NCBI RefSeq assembly: GCF_009905375.1 | Contig: NC_133649.1 | Span: 229,256,102-229,320,101, forward strand | Direction of reading: 5' to 3' | DNA length: 64,000 bases | DNA from: Apium graveolens | Taxonomy: Eukaryota > Streptophyta > Magnoliopsida > Apiales > Apiaceae | In this document: positions 22,784 through 35,021 of the stretch, in pieces | Layout of the letters: the number at the start of each line of letters is the position of its first letter | Position numbering within the stretch: the stretch's first letter is position 1 | The notes under the pieces: generated by a model | What the model saw: only the letters and a program-made list of their open reading frames with translations | What the model was told of the DNA's origin: nothing | The model's database searches: none | Translations under genes and position numbers: made by a program

Positions 22784-24974
22784 CACTAGAAGGAACAATG
22801 GAAACTTTCTTTAAAGAAGGTTTTATTTGATAATAATCATAGTACAAACTATGATATTCCTTCCAAGTATAAATGGAATGCCATAAACTACCACAATGAA
22901 AACAAGGATTTGTGGCTTATATCTAACAAACTGACTCTTAACTCCTGACTTTGAAGGTAAGGAGTTTATGTTCTTATTCTTCCTGTAAAAAGAAGCCAGA
23001 TGGTTAGAACTTCCACAATTATGACACGTTTTCCTAGGAGCATCAGGAACAGGCTTATAATCATTGCTTTTATTCACTCCTTCCTTTCCATTCCTATTTT
23101 CCTAGGTGATTTTACCTTGTTTGCATTCTTAACATCTTTCAGCTTATGCTTAAGTTGCTTCTTAGTCATTAAGCCTATGTTTACTTCAGCTATCTTTTCC
23201 TGTTTTATTTTTCAGAAGTTAATCCCTTTTTAACTTCTGATTTCTCATTATCAGACTTTACAGCTACAAACTTAACAGGTTTTAACTTTGGCTTTTGCTT
23301 AACAACAACAGGCTTAATTTCTACAGTTCCTTTATCATTCTTATCCTCTCCATAACCTAAGCCCTCTTTCCAGTTTTCACTACTTAACAAATTCTGAGTT
23401 GTTCTGCCAGAGTTAGTCCAAGTCTTGATAACCTCTCTTTCCTTTTCTAACTCAGTTTTTAGAGATTCATTCATTTTTATTACTTCATCCCTAACATAAA
23501 AAGCATCATCTCTATATTTCTGAGTTTGATGGAACATAACTAACTCCTTTTCTAAGAAATCATTTCTTTTCTTAAAAGCAAGATTTTCAGAAGTTAATCT
23601 TTCACATGTTAGAGTTTTATCTCTATAACTAACAAACATGGTTTTAAGATATCTTCTCAACTCATTAATATCATCAGTATGAAATGCATAAGTGGTTTGA
23701 GGTACCTTTGTTTCAGCAGCTTCAGAACTGCTTTCAGCACTTGCCTTATCAGCATTTGCCATCAAGGCATAATTCTCCTCACTTTCAGAATCTGAGGTGT
23801 CTGTCCAGCTTTTCTTCTTTGTGACAAGAGCCTTGCCTTTGTCACTCTTCACTTTCTTGCAATCAGGAGATATGTGGCCTTTCTCACCACAGTTGTAGCA
23901 TTTGACATTTGTATAATCTCCTCTGTCAGACTTTCCTCCTCTGCTCTCAGATCTTCTGAAATTCTTCTTATCAGAACTTGTGCCTTTCCTGGAAAACTTC
24001 TTTCCCTTCCTGAACTTTCTGTATGCAATCTTTGTGATCCCTTTCACCATAAGAGCACACAGCTTCATCATCTCCTCATCAGCATCCGTCTCAGGTAGGC
24101 TTTCAGATTCCGAGTCATCATCACTTTCAGAACTTGATGACTCAGTATCAGACTTTGTGAAAAGAGCTTTACCCTTGTCTTTCCTTGAGGTAGGTGCTTT
24201 GGGGGATTCTTCTTCAGCTTTAAGAGCAACTGTCCTTGACTTTCCTCCTTTCCTCTTGCTTCTTTGTTCCATCTCAAGTTCATGAGTCTTGAGCCTTCCA
24301 TAGATTTCATCAAGAGTTGTTTCATCAAGATTGTAGTTGTCTCTTATTGTTGTTGCCTTCAAATCCCAGCATTCAGGAAGAGCTAACAGGAATTTAAGGT
24401 TTGAATCTTCAAGATCATACTCCTTATCAACCAGTGACAGATCATTCAAGAGTTTGACAAATCTATCATATAAGTCAGTCAATGACTCATTAGCCTTTGA
24501 GTCAAAGTGTTCATACTCTTGAGTGAGTATTGTCTTCCTATTCTTCTTAATCATATCAGTTCCCTGACACCTTGTTTCCGGGGCATCCCATATCTCCTTT
24601 GCAGTCTTGCAGTTTATTACCCTGTTTGACATTACATTATCAATGGCATTATGCAGTAAGTGTCGTACCTTAGCATCCTTAGCAATTGATGCGATATCTT
24701 CAGCAGTATAATCACTCTTCTCCTTTGGTACCGTCTTTGCTGCTTCACCTGCAACTGCAACCGCGAGCTTGGTTGGTTTGTGAGGTCCTTCCTTGATTCT
24801 ATCAAGATATTCTGGATCTGTTGCTTCCAGAAACATGGTCATCCTCACCTTCGATATGGGATATTCAGATGGTCTCAATATGGGAACTCTGATGGTCTCA
24901 TATCGACTTTGAATTTGTGTCTTTGGAGGTTCTTCAGTTTTAGTGGGCTTAGTTGGAGTTTCTGTTTCAGACAT
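22784..24974 (-). pseudogene. Copia-1 gag polyprotein region
   Basis: The main frame runs from ATG at 24974 (MSETETPTKPTKTEEPP) to 23205, 589 residues. It has a gag/UBN2-type domain (about residues 40-235, including LLALPECWDLKATTIRDNY), a basic and acidic linker, a CCHC knuckle CYNCGEKGHISPDC (about residue 363) and a coiled-coil-like tail. A downstream piece in another frame (22823-23077) holds a second finger, CHNCGSSNHLASFY, in which the final Cys position is Tyr. Frameshifts between these pieces break gag-pol. The ATG at 24974 lies just inside the PBS, as expected. Gag would form the particle and bind element RNA. Confidence 0.88.
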
Positions 24975-25016
24975 GATTGTATATGGATCTTAAGTTGTTT
25001 GTATGCTAACAGATTG

Positions 25017-25028
25017 GCTCTGATACCA
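25017..25028 (-). other. Primer-binding site of copia-1
   Basis: The minus strand reads TGGTATCAGAGC two bases after the 5' LTR end CCTAACA, an exact initiator-Met tRNA match. Gag starts 43 bases further on. Confidence 0.9.
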
Positions 25029-25946
25029 CTTGTTAGGTCACACACACACTGTAGAGGGGGTGAATACAGTGTAAAGTACAATCAAATCGAACTTTAATAA
25101 CTCAAGTAACAGAAAACAAACTTTATTGAAATAATAAACTCTGTTACAGTATGGAACTGTTACCTCTCAGTGATGAACAAATATCACGAGAGCTGCTAGG
25201 GTTACAATGAATAATATTTTCGATAATGATAACACTTATAGTGTAAACCCTATATCATAAAAATGAGAATTTCTGAAATAAATTCCAGAGAAATTTAAGA
25301 AAATTCCAGAAAATTAAGGGAAAATTCCAAAAAAATTAAGGAAAAATCTTGGAAATTAAGGAAAAATATCAAAAAAAATCCTAAAAAATAGGAATAAATT
25401 AAGGAAAATAATAGGGAAGTTCCAAAAAATATCCTGAAGCCACGTATAAGGTAAATCGTTGTAAATGTGTAGCTCGCTCCGCACTTTACGCAAAAAACGA
25501 TACCTTGTAAGGGATTAAATGAACTTAACTTCCGCGAAATCTTTTACGATTTCCAGGAAGTTAGGAGACAAATGATAGCGAGAAAAATAAACCCTTGTTG
25601 CGTAATTAATATCGCATTAATTATGCCCGGGTTGGGCCGACAATAAAGCTCGTTATAAAGGGCCCAAAACCCTGAATATTAATTAATTTCATAATTAATT
25701 AATATGAGAAAAACCAGATAATAAGTAAAGTCCAAATAAGGACACAATTCTTTGAAGATTGGCCTCCAAGAAATCTCATAAGATAAGGAATCAATTTTCT
25801 GCATTATAGGACTCCAAAGTCCACTCTAAATCTGAGACTTGTCCACCAAGTCTCCTAATCCTAACCTAATTCAAAGGCATTACATGCATGTATAAGGGGT
25901 CTTACCCCATAAATTAGAACTACATTTTTGACTTGATCTTTGGCAT

Positions 25947-26135
25947 TAGGGCTGAGCAAAACCGATCCGAAACCGAAAAACCGAACCGAAATTTGCTAAT
26001 TCGGTTCGGTTCGGTTCCAATTTTTCAGAAAATTCGGGTATTCGGTCTATTCGGTCCAGGACCGAAATATATTTCGGTCCGGTCCGGTTTCTTTTTAAAA
26101 ATTTCGGTTCAGGACCGAATAACCCGAATTACATA
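25947..26135. repeat. Left subterminal ACCGAA/TTCGGT array of hAT element
   Basis: Within about 190 bp of the left TIR there are more than ten copies of ACCGAA or its complement TTCGGT, several fused as TTCGGTTCGGTTCGG or GGTCCGGTCCGG. hAT transposases are known to bind short repeated subterminal motifs, so these are the likely binding sites. That function is inference. Confidence 0.8.
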
Positions 26136-27094
26136 CATCCTATACTTTTACTATATTATAGATATATTACTTACAGTAGTCAGTACATACATTTAAATTA
26201 AAATAAATAATAAAACTCAGAGTCTCAGATTCAAAGACTTAAAGGCTTAAACCTAATATCCAAACGGCACAAGTGCATAACACAAATTCAATCATTCAAA
26301 GACTCAGCCCAAAAGAATCGAAGAATCAAAGATTCAAATTTCGCCATTTCGGTCTTGTCTCTAGCACAGGTTCGTTTATCTCTTATTTGTTCATCTCTTA
26401 ATTTGTTAATTTGTTCTTAATTTGTTCTTTTCTAATTTCTTTTTGGGTCATCTCTTAATTTGTTAGTATTACTTGAAACTTAATTCTTGAATCTTGATTG
26501 GAGAATCTACGTTATCTTTAATTTATTTCCTAATTTGTTTTTCTTAAAAGATTTCTTAATTAATGTTTGATTTTTTACTTTTTAGGTTAGAGTTTACACT
26601 TGTTATTTGTTACCTGAAGCATCTATAGAAGCAGTTATCTTGTTCTATTTTAAATATTTGTATACGAAAGTGTTCTTCAAGTACAGTACAGGCTATTTGG
26701 TATTTGAAACAGACAACAGTTTTGGCAAGGTTGTTGTCCAGAAATAGAAATAATCCTGCTCCTAGCTAATTTTCTCACTTAAATCGCCCCTTAACCACTT
26801 ATTAGAACCGGGGAATTTCATGATTAAACCACATACTTTAGTACGACAGAACATGACAGATAGTCAGATACTCAGCATTATGCTCAGTTGCCAAACTTGC
26901 CATTTTCCTCCTGATTTTGATTTTTTAATCCTTTTTTGTAGTTTTTTCTCATCGCAGATTTACAGTTAATTGATTATTTTTGAGTAGCTTGAAGTACACA
27001 GTAGTAGTTGATAGTTCTGTAACTTGAACTTCTGTTGAGTGTTGTAGCTTACAAAACTAATTTAGTATTTTTACTTTTAATTTCAGTTGGAATA

Positions 27095-29312
27095 ATGTCA
27101 CAACTAGATTCACAACCAGACACGGGGATGGGGGATTCTAATGATCCTAATACTACTCAAACTCAAACGGCAAGCTCCGCAAAAAGAAAAAGAAAGCCCA
27201 TGAAAGGAAGGTCGGAAGTGTGGGATCATATGGACAAGTTTACGGATGCGGAAGGGTTTAAAAAAGCTAAGTGCAAGTATTGTGGTAAGGAATATTTTTC
27301 CGATAGTAGTCAAAATGGCACTAGTACACTTTTAAAACATATCCGATCTTGTAAGAAATTGCCACTTAGTGGTGAATCAAAACAAACCCAATTATCTTTA
27401 CAATCTGTGGGAGGAAATGATGGCACTCTTAAAAATTGGCGTTTTGATCAAAAAGCTTCTAGACGTAAGTTAGCTTCCATGATCATTATAGATGAACTTC
27501 CCTTTAGATTTGTTGAGGGTGAGGGGTTTAATGATTTCATGCAAACCACTCAACCACTTTTTAAGATGCCATCTCGTTTTACCGTGGCACGTGATTGTTA
27601 CCAAATCTTTTTAGATGAAAAGAAGAAGTTAACTACATATTTTAAGATGTCGGGTCAAAGAGTTAATATCACAACGGACACTTGGACTTCAATCCAAAAG
27701 ATTAATTATATGTGCATCACGGCTCACTATATTGATCAAAATTGGAACTTGCACAAGAAAATAATTAACTTTTGTCCTATAGAGGGTCATAAGGGAGAGC
27801 TCTTAGCTAGGGATATTGACATGTGCTTGAAAGAATGGGGAATTGCCAAAGTTTTTGCAATTACGGTTGATAATGCAAGTTCAAATGCTACTTGCATTCA
27901 ATTTTTAAGAGATAGATTTTCTTCTAGGGGGTGTGATTTCTTGAAATCAAAATATATGCACATGAGGTGTATTGCACACATAACTAACTTGATTGTGAAA
28001 GATGGACTTGAAGAAGTAGATTTATCGGTTGTTAGGGTAAGAAAAGCGGTAAGGTACATTAGGCAATCTCCGGCTAGAATAGCCAAATTCAAGGAGTGCA
28101 TTGAATTAGTGAATGTTGATTCTAAATCTATGTTGTGTTTGGATGTAAGTACAAGGTGGAACTCTACATACTTGATGTTAAATGTTGCTCAAAAGTTTCA
28201 AGGTGTATTTGAACTATATGAAACAACGGATCCCTCCTATGTAAAGGAGCTTAATGAGGCCGATGGGGTGCCTAATTTTTGGGATTGGGGTAATGTTAGA
28301 AGGATGGTTGACATCTTATTTCATTTTTATGAACTTACCTTGAGAATTTCGGGTTCTTTGTATGTCACATCCAATATATTCTATCATGAGATTAGCACGG
28401 TTAACTATTTGTTGAAAGATTGGATGAAGAGTGATGATAATGAAGTAAAGTCAATGTGTGAAAGAATGAAAGATAAATATGACAAATATTGGGGTAATGT
28501 ACACAAAATGAACAAACTCATATATGTGGCGGTTGTTGTTGATCCTAGGTACAAATTAGAGTTTCTTGAGTTTGCACTTCGTGAGGAATATGGTTCGGAT
28601 GTCGGTTGGAAGTTGGCAAGTGATACAACTATAGTGGTAAGAGAGTTATTTGAAGAGTATAAAAAGACTTGTCAACCAAAAAATACTCAAGTTGACCCAC
28701 AATCTCAATCTTCTAGTACTTCCTCAAGTCTACATTCAACCACCACATCTTCAACTTCAAGAACACAATCGGCATTAGGAGCTAGATTCATGAGACAAAA
28801 ATTGGAGAGTGGAGAAGTAGAATCTAAGTGTGAATTGGATATATATCTTAAAGAGAGTATCTATGTTACAAAAAATGAAGATGAGTTTGATATTTTGAAA
28901 TGGTGGAAAGTCAATACAAGTAGGTTTCCCATTCTCTCACAACTTGCCCGTGATGTACTAGCAATTCCTATTTTGACCGTAGCATCGGAATCCGCTTTTA
29001 GTACGGGAGGAAGAGTTCTTGATCCATATAGGAGTAGTTTGACGGCCAAAGTTGTGGAGGGTTTAATTTGTGCGCAAGATTGGTTGCGATCGGTCAAACG
29101 TCCAAAGACGGTTGAAGAAGATATAAATGATTTGGAAAAATTTGAAGAAGGTATACTACATTTTTGTATTCTATTCCACTTATTACTAAACATGTGTTAT
29201 TGTTTGTTATTTGTTTAACATGCCATATCTTCTGTTGTTTTCCCTTGCAGCTTTCTCTGCTCTTTCTGTGAGGGAGAATAGTGAAAAGGATGCCATACCC
29301 TTGGATGACTGA
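27095..29312 (+). CDS. hAT transposase, RICESLEEPER/DAYSLEEPER type, two exons
   Basis: Coding exons 27095-29150 and 29251-29312 give 705 residues. The 100-bp intron has donor GTATAC and acceptor TTGCAG. I chose ATG 27095 (MSQLDSQPD), just after a TTTCAG that looks like a 5'-UTR splice acceptor; the same frame is open back to an ATG at 27035, but those residues look untranslated. The BED zinc finger (about residues 39-86) has CKYCGKEYF and HIRSC. The RNase-H-fold core shows ITTDTWTS and ITVDNASSN, which carry the two expected catalytic Asp residues, and then STRWNSTYLML. The hATC dimerisation domain (about 595-665) has WWKVNTSRFPILSQLARDVL and ASESAFSTGGRV. A Ser/Thr-rich linker lies near residue 540. 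The frame is intact, and the product would cut and paste this element in the nucleus. Domesticated hAT genes exist in plants, but here the TIRs and TSD are fresh, which favours a mobile copy. Confidence 0.93.
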
Positions 29313-30070
29313 TTGACTGGTAAGAACAATTTTTTTTCTTTATTTCTACAGTCTGCAACTGCAACTCTGTACAGCCTCTGTGAACTACTATATTTTTTTA
29401 ACAAACTAAACTGTTCTGTTCAGTTTGTGTTACAACAGTGTCATTTAAGCTTTCTGAATTCTGAGAGATTGTTTTTAAATTGCAAAGAGAAGTTTGCATT
29501 TACTTTGCTTCATCTGTTAAATATCACAACAGTCTGCACTTCTTAATTGCAGAGTGCAGACTGCATAGTCTGCATAGTTCTGTGTTGCAGGTATACAAAT
29601 TATGCACATATGACATATATAGTACACCAGTTTTAATGTTTTATACTCTGTAAAAATATTTTTAAATCTTATTTCTGCTTAGACATTGCTAATAAGATAA
29701 GTTACATGCAGGTTGTTGGTTGGACTGGACTCTAGAGCATTCGAGACAGCCATGAAGTGATTCAGGACGTGGAAAAAAAGACTTATAAAATTTAGAGTAT
29801 AATCTGGGGACTGGGGTTGTTGAACAATTTTAATTCCAGAATTAGAACTGTATTGGTTTTTCATTTTGCAATTTGGACTAGTTTGAAATTTTGAAAATAT
29901 TGGCCTATTGGCATTGTACCAGACTGAGAGTCTGAGACTACTGACTACAAGTGACAATTCTAGTATTATTACCAGACTACTTTCTGCACTTATGTATTCT
30001 GCAGTTCCTTGTTTCAATTTTATGTTAATTAGATAACAGGAATGAAAAGTTAAAAAAGCTTCAACAATTT
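29313..30070 (+). other. 3' untranslated and internal region of hAT element
   Basis: About 760 bp between the transposase stop and the right subterminal array. It is T-rich near 29340-29500 and has the repeated word CTGCA/TGCAGA at 29525-29590. No further open frame with a recognisable domain is present. Confidence 0.6.
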
Positions 30071-30239
30071 CGGTTTTCTTATGGACCGAACCGAATGGAC
30101 CGAAATATTTCGGTTCGGTCCGGTCCAAGCCCGAATTATAATTTCGGTCCGGTTCGGTCCTAAAAAAACAATAATTCGGTTTTCGGTCTATTCGGTTCGG
30201 TCCGGTTTTTGGACCGAACCGACCGAATGCTCAGCCCTA
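30071..30239. repeat. Right subterminal ACCGAA/TTCGGT array of hAT element
   Basis: Mirror of the left array: repeated TTCGGT, ACCGAA and GGTCCGGT words run up to the terminal GCTCAGCCCTA. These are likely transposase binding sites, by analogy with other hAT elements. Confidence 0.8.
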
Positions 30240-30407
30240 TTTGGCATATAGCAAGGTACATAGGCATCTTGTTAAGGCAGATCGAGTCACGAAACACAAG
30301 AGTAGTCAAATCGAGCCTCGAAGCTCACGAACCCTAGCAATAAATACACCCTAAGTTTTTACCTATAACACATATCATTCAGGACCAAAAAGATCAAGAT
30401 GGGGTAA

Positions 30408-31871
30408 TGATAAGTGGCATTTTATACCACTTAGAACGTCTTAAAATGGCTTAAATTGGTGTCTTGAAATCAAGTATTTTGTGTATTTGATGCGTTTTTC
30501 TAGTGTTTATGCATTTCAGGGTATTAGTTGCATTTCGGAGGAGGAATCATCAAGAATAAGACTTGGCATGTGTTCACCATTGCGAGAGGAAAAGAACGGG
30601 CAGATTACGGCGAAGAAACGGAGCAAACCTGGATTTTTTCCAGTAGGGTCCTGCGCGCCCGCGCAGCAATGCTGAGCGGCCGCGCAGCAGCCTTGCGCGC
30701 CCGCGCAGCTATGCTGAGCAGCCGCGCAGGGTCGGGGAAAAGGATAAATTATTTTAGACTTCTACTTCTATTTGGCTTCCAACTTCTATGTAATCTGAGT
30801 TTTATGGGACTATTATATAGGTAGATTTGAGATGTTTTCACAGAGATTTATTAAGGGGATTATGTTTTAGATTGTGTTTTACGCAAGAAGCGAAGGAGAT
30901 AAGGAAGAAGACCGATTTAGCACACCGCAACGAAGAGGAAGCATATTTTCTTGTGATTCTTGTTTCGTTGTAACGTTGGATGCTAGTTTTCTTGCTTTGA
31001 CTTATTTACTCTTGTGACGTACTCTGTTTTAATATAATTAGTTTAGTTATTATTTTCTTGTGTTGTTTATCATGATTTCATATGAACCCATGATGGCGAT
31101 AAGTTCTATTATGGGCTAATTGTGATCATGGGGTTGCAACGGATTTATTATGGAATTCTTTAGTTAATTGTTTAATACTTTAGTGTGTGATGATTGCATG
31201 ATATCTAGTATTGGTTGTGCGTATTCATCTTATGTGCGTCACGAACATATAAGATAGGGTGTTAATCTCTTGTGAAGCGACGGTGGATCTTGAGATTTAG
31301 AACTTGCCATGCTAGTATAGGTTCATGTACGTTGTGCATGATTAGTGGGTAACTCTAACAGTTTTATTTGCCCTATATAATCAAAAGGAATAACTTGTGC
31401 TTAAATCGTTGTGTTGTCAATTTCTGTAGACATATAGGAACTCAACATAATTGATGACTATTCAACTTCTATCTTAATTGTGGATGCTTGGTAGAATGGT
31501 ATTAGTACAATGAAAGTTGGCTTTTATCAGTTTTGTGTTATTCGATTAATATCATCACTGTCACATGCTAAAGGTAATAACAATGGCTATAGAAGGAAGT
31601 AATAATGAAGTTGTGATCTCATGAGTGTTTTATTATTGATAAATTGAAGTGTTAGTTAAGTGATTAATTAAGTAGTTAATTATAGTTAATATTTAATCAA
31701 CAATTTTAAGTGTTATTATCTTAACATTGAGAAGTAATCATACATTGGTGAGTGAGTTTAATTAGACAATAACTTAGTCTGAGTCTCTGAGGGAACGAAC
31801 TAGAAAGTATTCTATATTACTTGCGAACGCGTATACTTGCGTGAATATTAGTGCGTGATTTCGCCCTAACA
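30408..31871 (+). repeat. 5' LTR of Athila element
   Basis: Starts TGATAAGTGGCATT and ends CGCCCTAACA, and is the same length as the 3' LTR. It holds a GC-rich repeat block at 30651-30729 in otherwise AT-rich DNA. Small open frames at 30481-30824 run through that block and look accidental. Confidence 0.95.
30651..30729. repeat. GC-rich near-palindromic repeats in Athila LTR
   Basis: Two tandem units, each of the form CTGCGCGCCCGCGCAG, a short spacer, then CTGAGCGGCCGCGCAG. The unit is partly self-complementary and could form a strong RNA hairpin. The same block is at 40418-40496, and one unit lies internally at 37538-37574. Confidence 0.85.
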
Positions 31872-31877
31872 AGTTTT

Positions 31878-31895
31878 TGGCGCCGCTGCCGGGGA
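31878..31895 (+). other. Primer-binding site of Athila element
   Basis: TGGCGCCGCTGCCGGGGA lies six bases after the LTR end. This is the characteristic Athila/Calypso primer site, reported as complementary to tRNA-Asp, with one variant base compared with the common GTTGCC form. Confidence 0.85.
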
Positions 31896-32012
31896 CTCGG
31901 CGTATTTGTTTAGTTTATGTACTTACCATCATTGGTCATTAGGACTCAGTGATTAGGACGTAGTAGTTACTTACTCTTTTCGGTTGTGTTTCAGGTACTT
32001 TAGCAAGCGTTT

Positions 32013-35000
32013 ATGCAAACTCGTTCTCGTGCTCGCAAGAGGACTGTAGATACAGCTGAGGAGACAGACGAAGTTCTTGATATTCCGGAGAAGTTAGATT
32101 TTGAGGATTCGGATTCAGGAACTGAGCAGAAAGAACCAGTAAACATGGGAGATCGTATTGTTCAAGCTGATCCAGCTCTTATGGATTTTTCTCGGCCTAA
32201 AATTGATGACATTCAGTCAAGCATCCTTCATCCGGCTATTCAAGCTAACACCTTTGAAATCAAGCCGGGCACTATTCAGATGGTGCAGAATTCTATTTCT
32301 TTTGGAGGAGCGGCAACTGAAGACCCCAACATGCACATAAGGAATTTTGTCGAGATCTGCAGCACTTTTAAGTATAATGGCGTGACTGATGAGGCTATCA
32401 AGTTGAGGCTTTTCCCATTCTCACTGAGGGATAAGGCTAAAGACTGGTTACATTCTGAACCAGCTGGGTCCATCACTACGTGGCAAGATCTTGCGCAAAA
32501 GTTTCTGGTGAAGTTTTATCTAATGGCAAAGACTGCTGCTATGAGGAGTGCTCTTACTCAGTTTGCGCAGCAACCTACAGAATCTATGTGCGAGGCTTGG
32601 GAACGCTACAAGGAAATATTGAGAAAATGTCCACATCATGGAATGCCGGATTGGATGGTGATCACTGGTTTCTATAATGGTTTGGGGGCCCAATCTCGGC
32701 CCATGCTCGATGCAGCAGCTGGAGGAGCCTTATGGGCTAAAAGCTATACTGAGGCGTATAATCTTGTAGAGACGATGGCCGCAAATGAGCATCAAAACCC
32801 AACTCAGAGGATGACGTCAGGCAAGGTAGCAGGTATTCTGGAAGTTGATGCAGCCACCGCTATTGCAGCCCAGCTCCAAGCGCTATCAATGAAGGTTGAT
32901 TCTGTGGCTACGTATGGAGTTAATCAAATAGCTATGGTTAGTGAGCTTTGTGCAGGTTCTCATGCTACGGATCAGTGTTCTCTTGTCAACGAATCTGTTC
33001 AGTATGTGAATAATTATCAGCGACAACAGCAGCCTGTGCCAGCGACCTATCATCCTAATAACAGAAATCATCCAAATTTCAGCTGGGGGAATAATCAGAA
33101 TGCTATTCAGCCACCATATCAGCAAGGAGTGAGTAAACAGTTTAACCCACCTGGATTCCAGCAATCACAGCAGTATGCTACAAGGCAATCATATCCTCAA
33201 CAGGGAAGTGCAGCTGCACCTACTAGTGCTGATTTTGAGGAACTTAAGCTGTTGTGCAAGAGTCAGGCGGTTTCTATCAAGACCTTGGAAAATCAAATCG
33301 GTCAATTAGCCAATGCAGTGCTCAATCGTCAACCTGGCACTCTTCCCAGTGACACGGAAGTACCAGGCAGGAAGGAAGCTAAAGAGCAAGTCAAGGCTAT
33401 TACCTTAAGGTCTGGAAAAGTAGCTGATGCTGAAAAGGCAAAAGAAGTCGAAGCTGAAGTTAGAGATGAAGAATCTAAGCAAAAGGAGAAAGTGGCGGAA
33501 CCAAAGAAGACTACTGTTGAACACACTCTGCCTGAGGCTAATACAGGGGAGAAACAGCTCTATCCTCCACCACCTTTTCCTAAGAGATTCCAGCAACAAA
33601 AGCTGGATAGACAGTTCGGGAAGTTTCTGCAGGTGTTCAAGAAACTTCACATCAATATACCTTTCGCTGAGGCTCTGGAACAAATGCCTAGTTATGCGAA
33701 GTTTATGAAGACTATTCTTGCAAGGAAGGTGAAACTGGATGACCTTGAAACCGTTGCTCTCACGGAAGAATGCAGCGCTGTTCTGCAACAAAAGTTACCA
33801 CCAAAACTGAAAGATCCAGGAAGCTTCACCATTCCTTGCACCATTGGCAATCTAACTTTTGACAAGTGCCTTTGTGATTTGGGAGCAAGCATTAATTTGA
33901 TGCCGTTGTCGATCTTTAAAAAGCTGGATCTGCCTGATCCAAAACCCACATACATGTCGCTACAATTGGCTGACCGTTTCATTACTTACCCAAGGGGCAT
34001 AGTTGAGGATGTGCTCGTCAAGGTGGATAAGCTCTTCTTTCCAGCAGATTTTGTTATTCTGGATTTTGAGGAAGATAAGAAGATTCCTATAATCTTGGGG
34101 AGGCCTTTCTTGGCTACTGGCCGTACCTTGATAGATGTGCAAAAAGGGGAACTTACTATGCGGGTCCAAGATCAGGATGTGACCTTCAACGTATTCAAGG
34201 CAATGAAATTCCCTACAGAAGATGAGGAGTGTTTAAAAGTGGATGTGATTGATTCCGCAGTTACTTCGGAACTCGATCACATGCTAATGTCTGATGCATT
34301 GGAAAAGGCCTTAGTGGGGGATTTTGACAGCGATGATGAAGATAGCAACGAGCAATTACAATATCTGAACGCTTCTCCATGGAAGCGAAAGCTCGACATA
34401 CCATTTGAATCTCTTGGTACTTCTGACCTTAAGAATGCTGAAGGGAAGCTCAAACCATCAATAGAGGAAGCACCTACCTTGGAGCTCAAACCATTACCTG
34501 AACACTTGAGGTATGCTTTTTTAGGTGATTCATCTATGTTACCTGTTATTATTTCAGCTGACCTTTCATGTAGTGAGGAAGACAAGCTCTTAAGGATTTT
34601 GAGAGAATTCAAATCGGCTATAGGATGGACCATAGCAGACATCAAGGGGATAAGTCCTTCATATTGTATGCATAAAATTCTGTTAGAGGAAGGTAGTAAG
34701 CCAACTGTGGAACAGCAGCGAAGACTGAACCCGATCATGAAGGAGGTGGTGAAGAAAGAAATTCTGAAATGGCTAGATGCAGGCATCATTTATCCTATTT
34801 CTAACAGCTCGTGGGTGAGCCCCGTGCAATGTGTACCTAAGAAAGGAGGTATCACTGTGGTCGCAAATGAAAAGAATGAGCTCATCCCTACGCGAACAGT
34901 TACAGGATGGAGAGTATGCATGGATTATAGAAAATTGAACAAAACCACAAGGAAGGATCACTTCCCTCTCCCATTCATTGATCAAAAGCTTGACAGATTG

Positions 35001-35021
35001 GCAGGACATGAGTATTTTTAG
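32013..35021 (+). pseudogene. Athila gag, protease and start of reverse transcriptase
   Basis: A 1,002-codon frame from ATG 32013 (MQTRSRARKRTVD) that ends by frameshift at 35021. Gag includes the retrotransposon gag domain (about residues 100-250; LFPFSLRDKAKDWL, MCEAWERYKEILRKCP). A single knuckle SELCAGSHATDQC (about residues 308-320) has Ser in place of the first Cys found in related Athila proteins (CELCxGxH). The aspartic protease has CDLGASINLMPLSIFKKL (about residue 619) and IILGRPFL. The reverse transcriptase begins with [21 protein letters not shown] and breaks at a run of five T near 35014-35019. The next frame picks up the fingers/palm region at once, so a single-base indel is the simplest cause. 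Before that break the frame is intact. Confidence 0.92.

Larger units (their letters stand above)
25947..30239 (+). mobile_element. Nearly complete hAT transposon (4,293 bp)
   Basis: Terminal inverted repeats TAGGGCTGAGC at 25947 and GCTCAGCCCTA ending at 30239. A perfect 8-bp target duplication TTTGGCAT lies at 25939-25946 and 30240-30247. Inside is an open hAT transposase gene with a BED finger and hATC domain. Dense ACCGAA/TTCGGT motifs fill the subterminal regions. The 8-bp duplication, TIR form and transposase together identify the hAT superfamily. It sits in the copia-1 LTR. All parts expected of an autonomous element are present, but activity cannot be judged from sequence. Confidence 0.96.
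10445..30370 (-). mobile_element. Copia-1: SIRE-like Ty1/copia retrotransposon carrying three nested insertions
   Basis: Minus-strand element whose visible pieces are 10445-10860 (protease region), 22784-25030 (gag, leader and PBS) and a 5' LTR (25031-25946 plus 30248-30370). It is split by a giant-LTR element (10861-22778), by a hAT transposon (25947-30239) and, at its inner end, by the Tekay element (1-10444). Integrase, reverse transcriptase, RNase H and the 3' LTR must lie left of the window. The gag sequence (UBN2-type domain, CCHC knuckle, long charged tail) and the DSGCSGHMTG protease motif resemble Sirevirus/SIRE elements. It lies inside copia-2, whose integrase frame reads HLDLFGP just outside its outer LTR end (30371 onward). 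Confidence 0.87.
25031..30370 (-). repeat. 5' LTR of copia-1, split by a hAT transposon
   Basis: On the plus strand the LTR starts TGTTAGGTCA at 25031 and ends ACCTATAACA at 30370. The ends therefore form an imperfect inverted repeat of TGTTA..GG type. Removing the hAT element and one copy of its 8-bp duplication leaves about 1,039 bp, a normal size for SIRE-like LTRs. The inner end is fixed by the PBS. The outer end is inferred from the TG...CA rule and from the copia-2 coding frame that resumes just beyond it. Confidence 0.75.

Noticed and set aside
28861..29193. Minus-strand frames inside the hAT transposase gene
   Set aside because: They lie antisense to a well-supported transposase exon and show no independent motif.
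30481..30824. Open frames with Arg/Ala-rich peptides in the Athila 5' LTR, repeated at 40248-40591
   Set aside because: They are created by the GC-rich hairpin repeats, which lack stops in several frames. They have no start context or domain and lie in LTR DNA.
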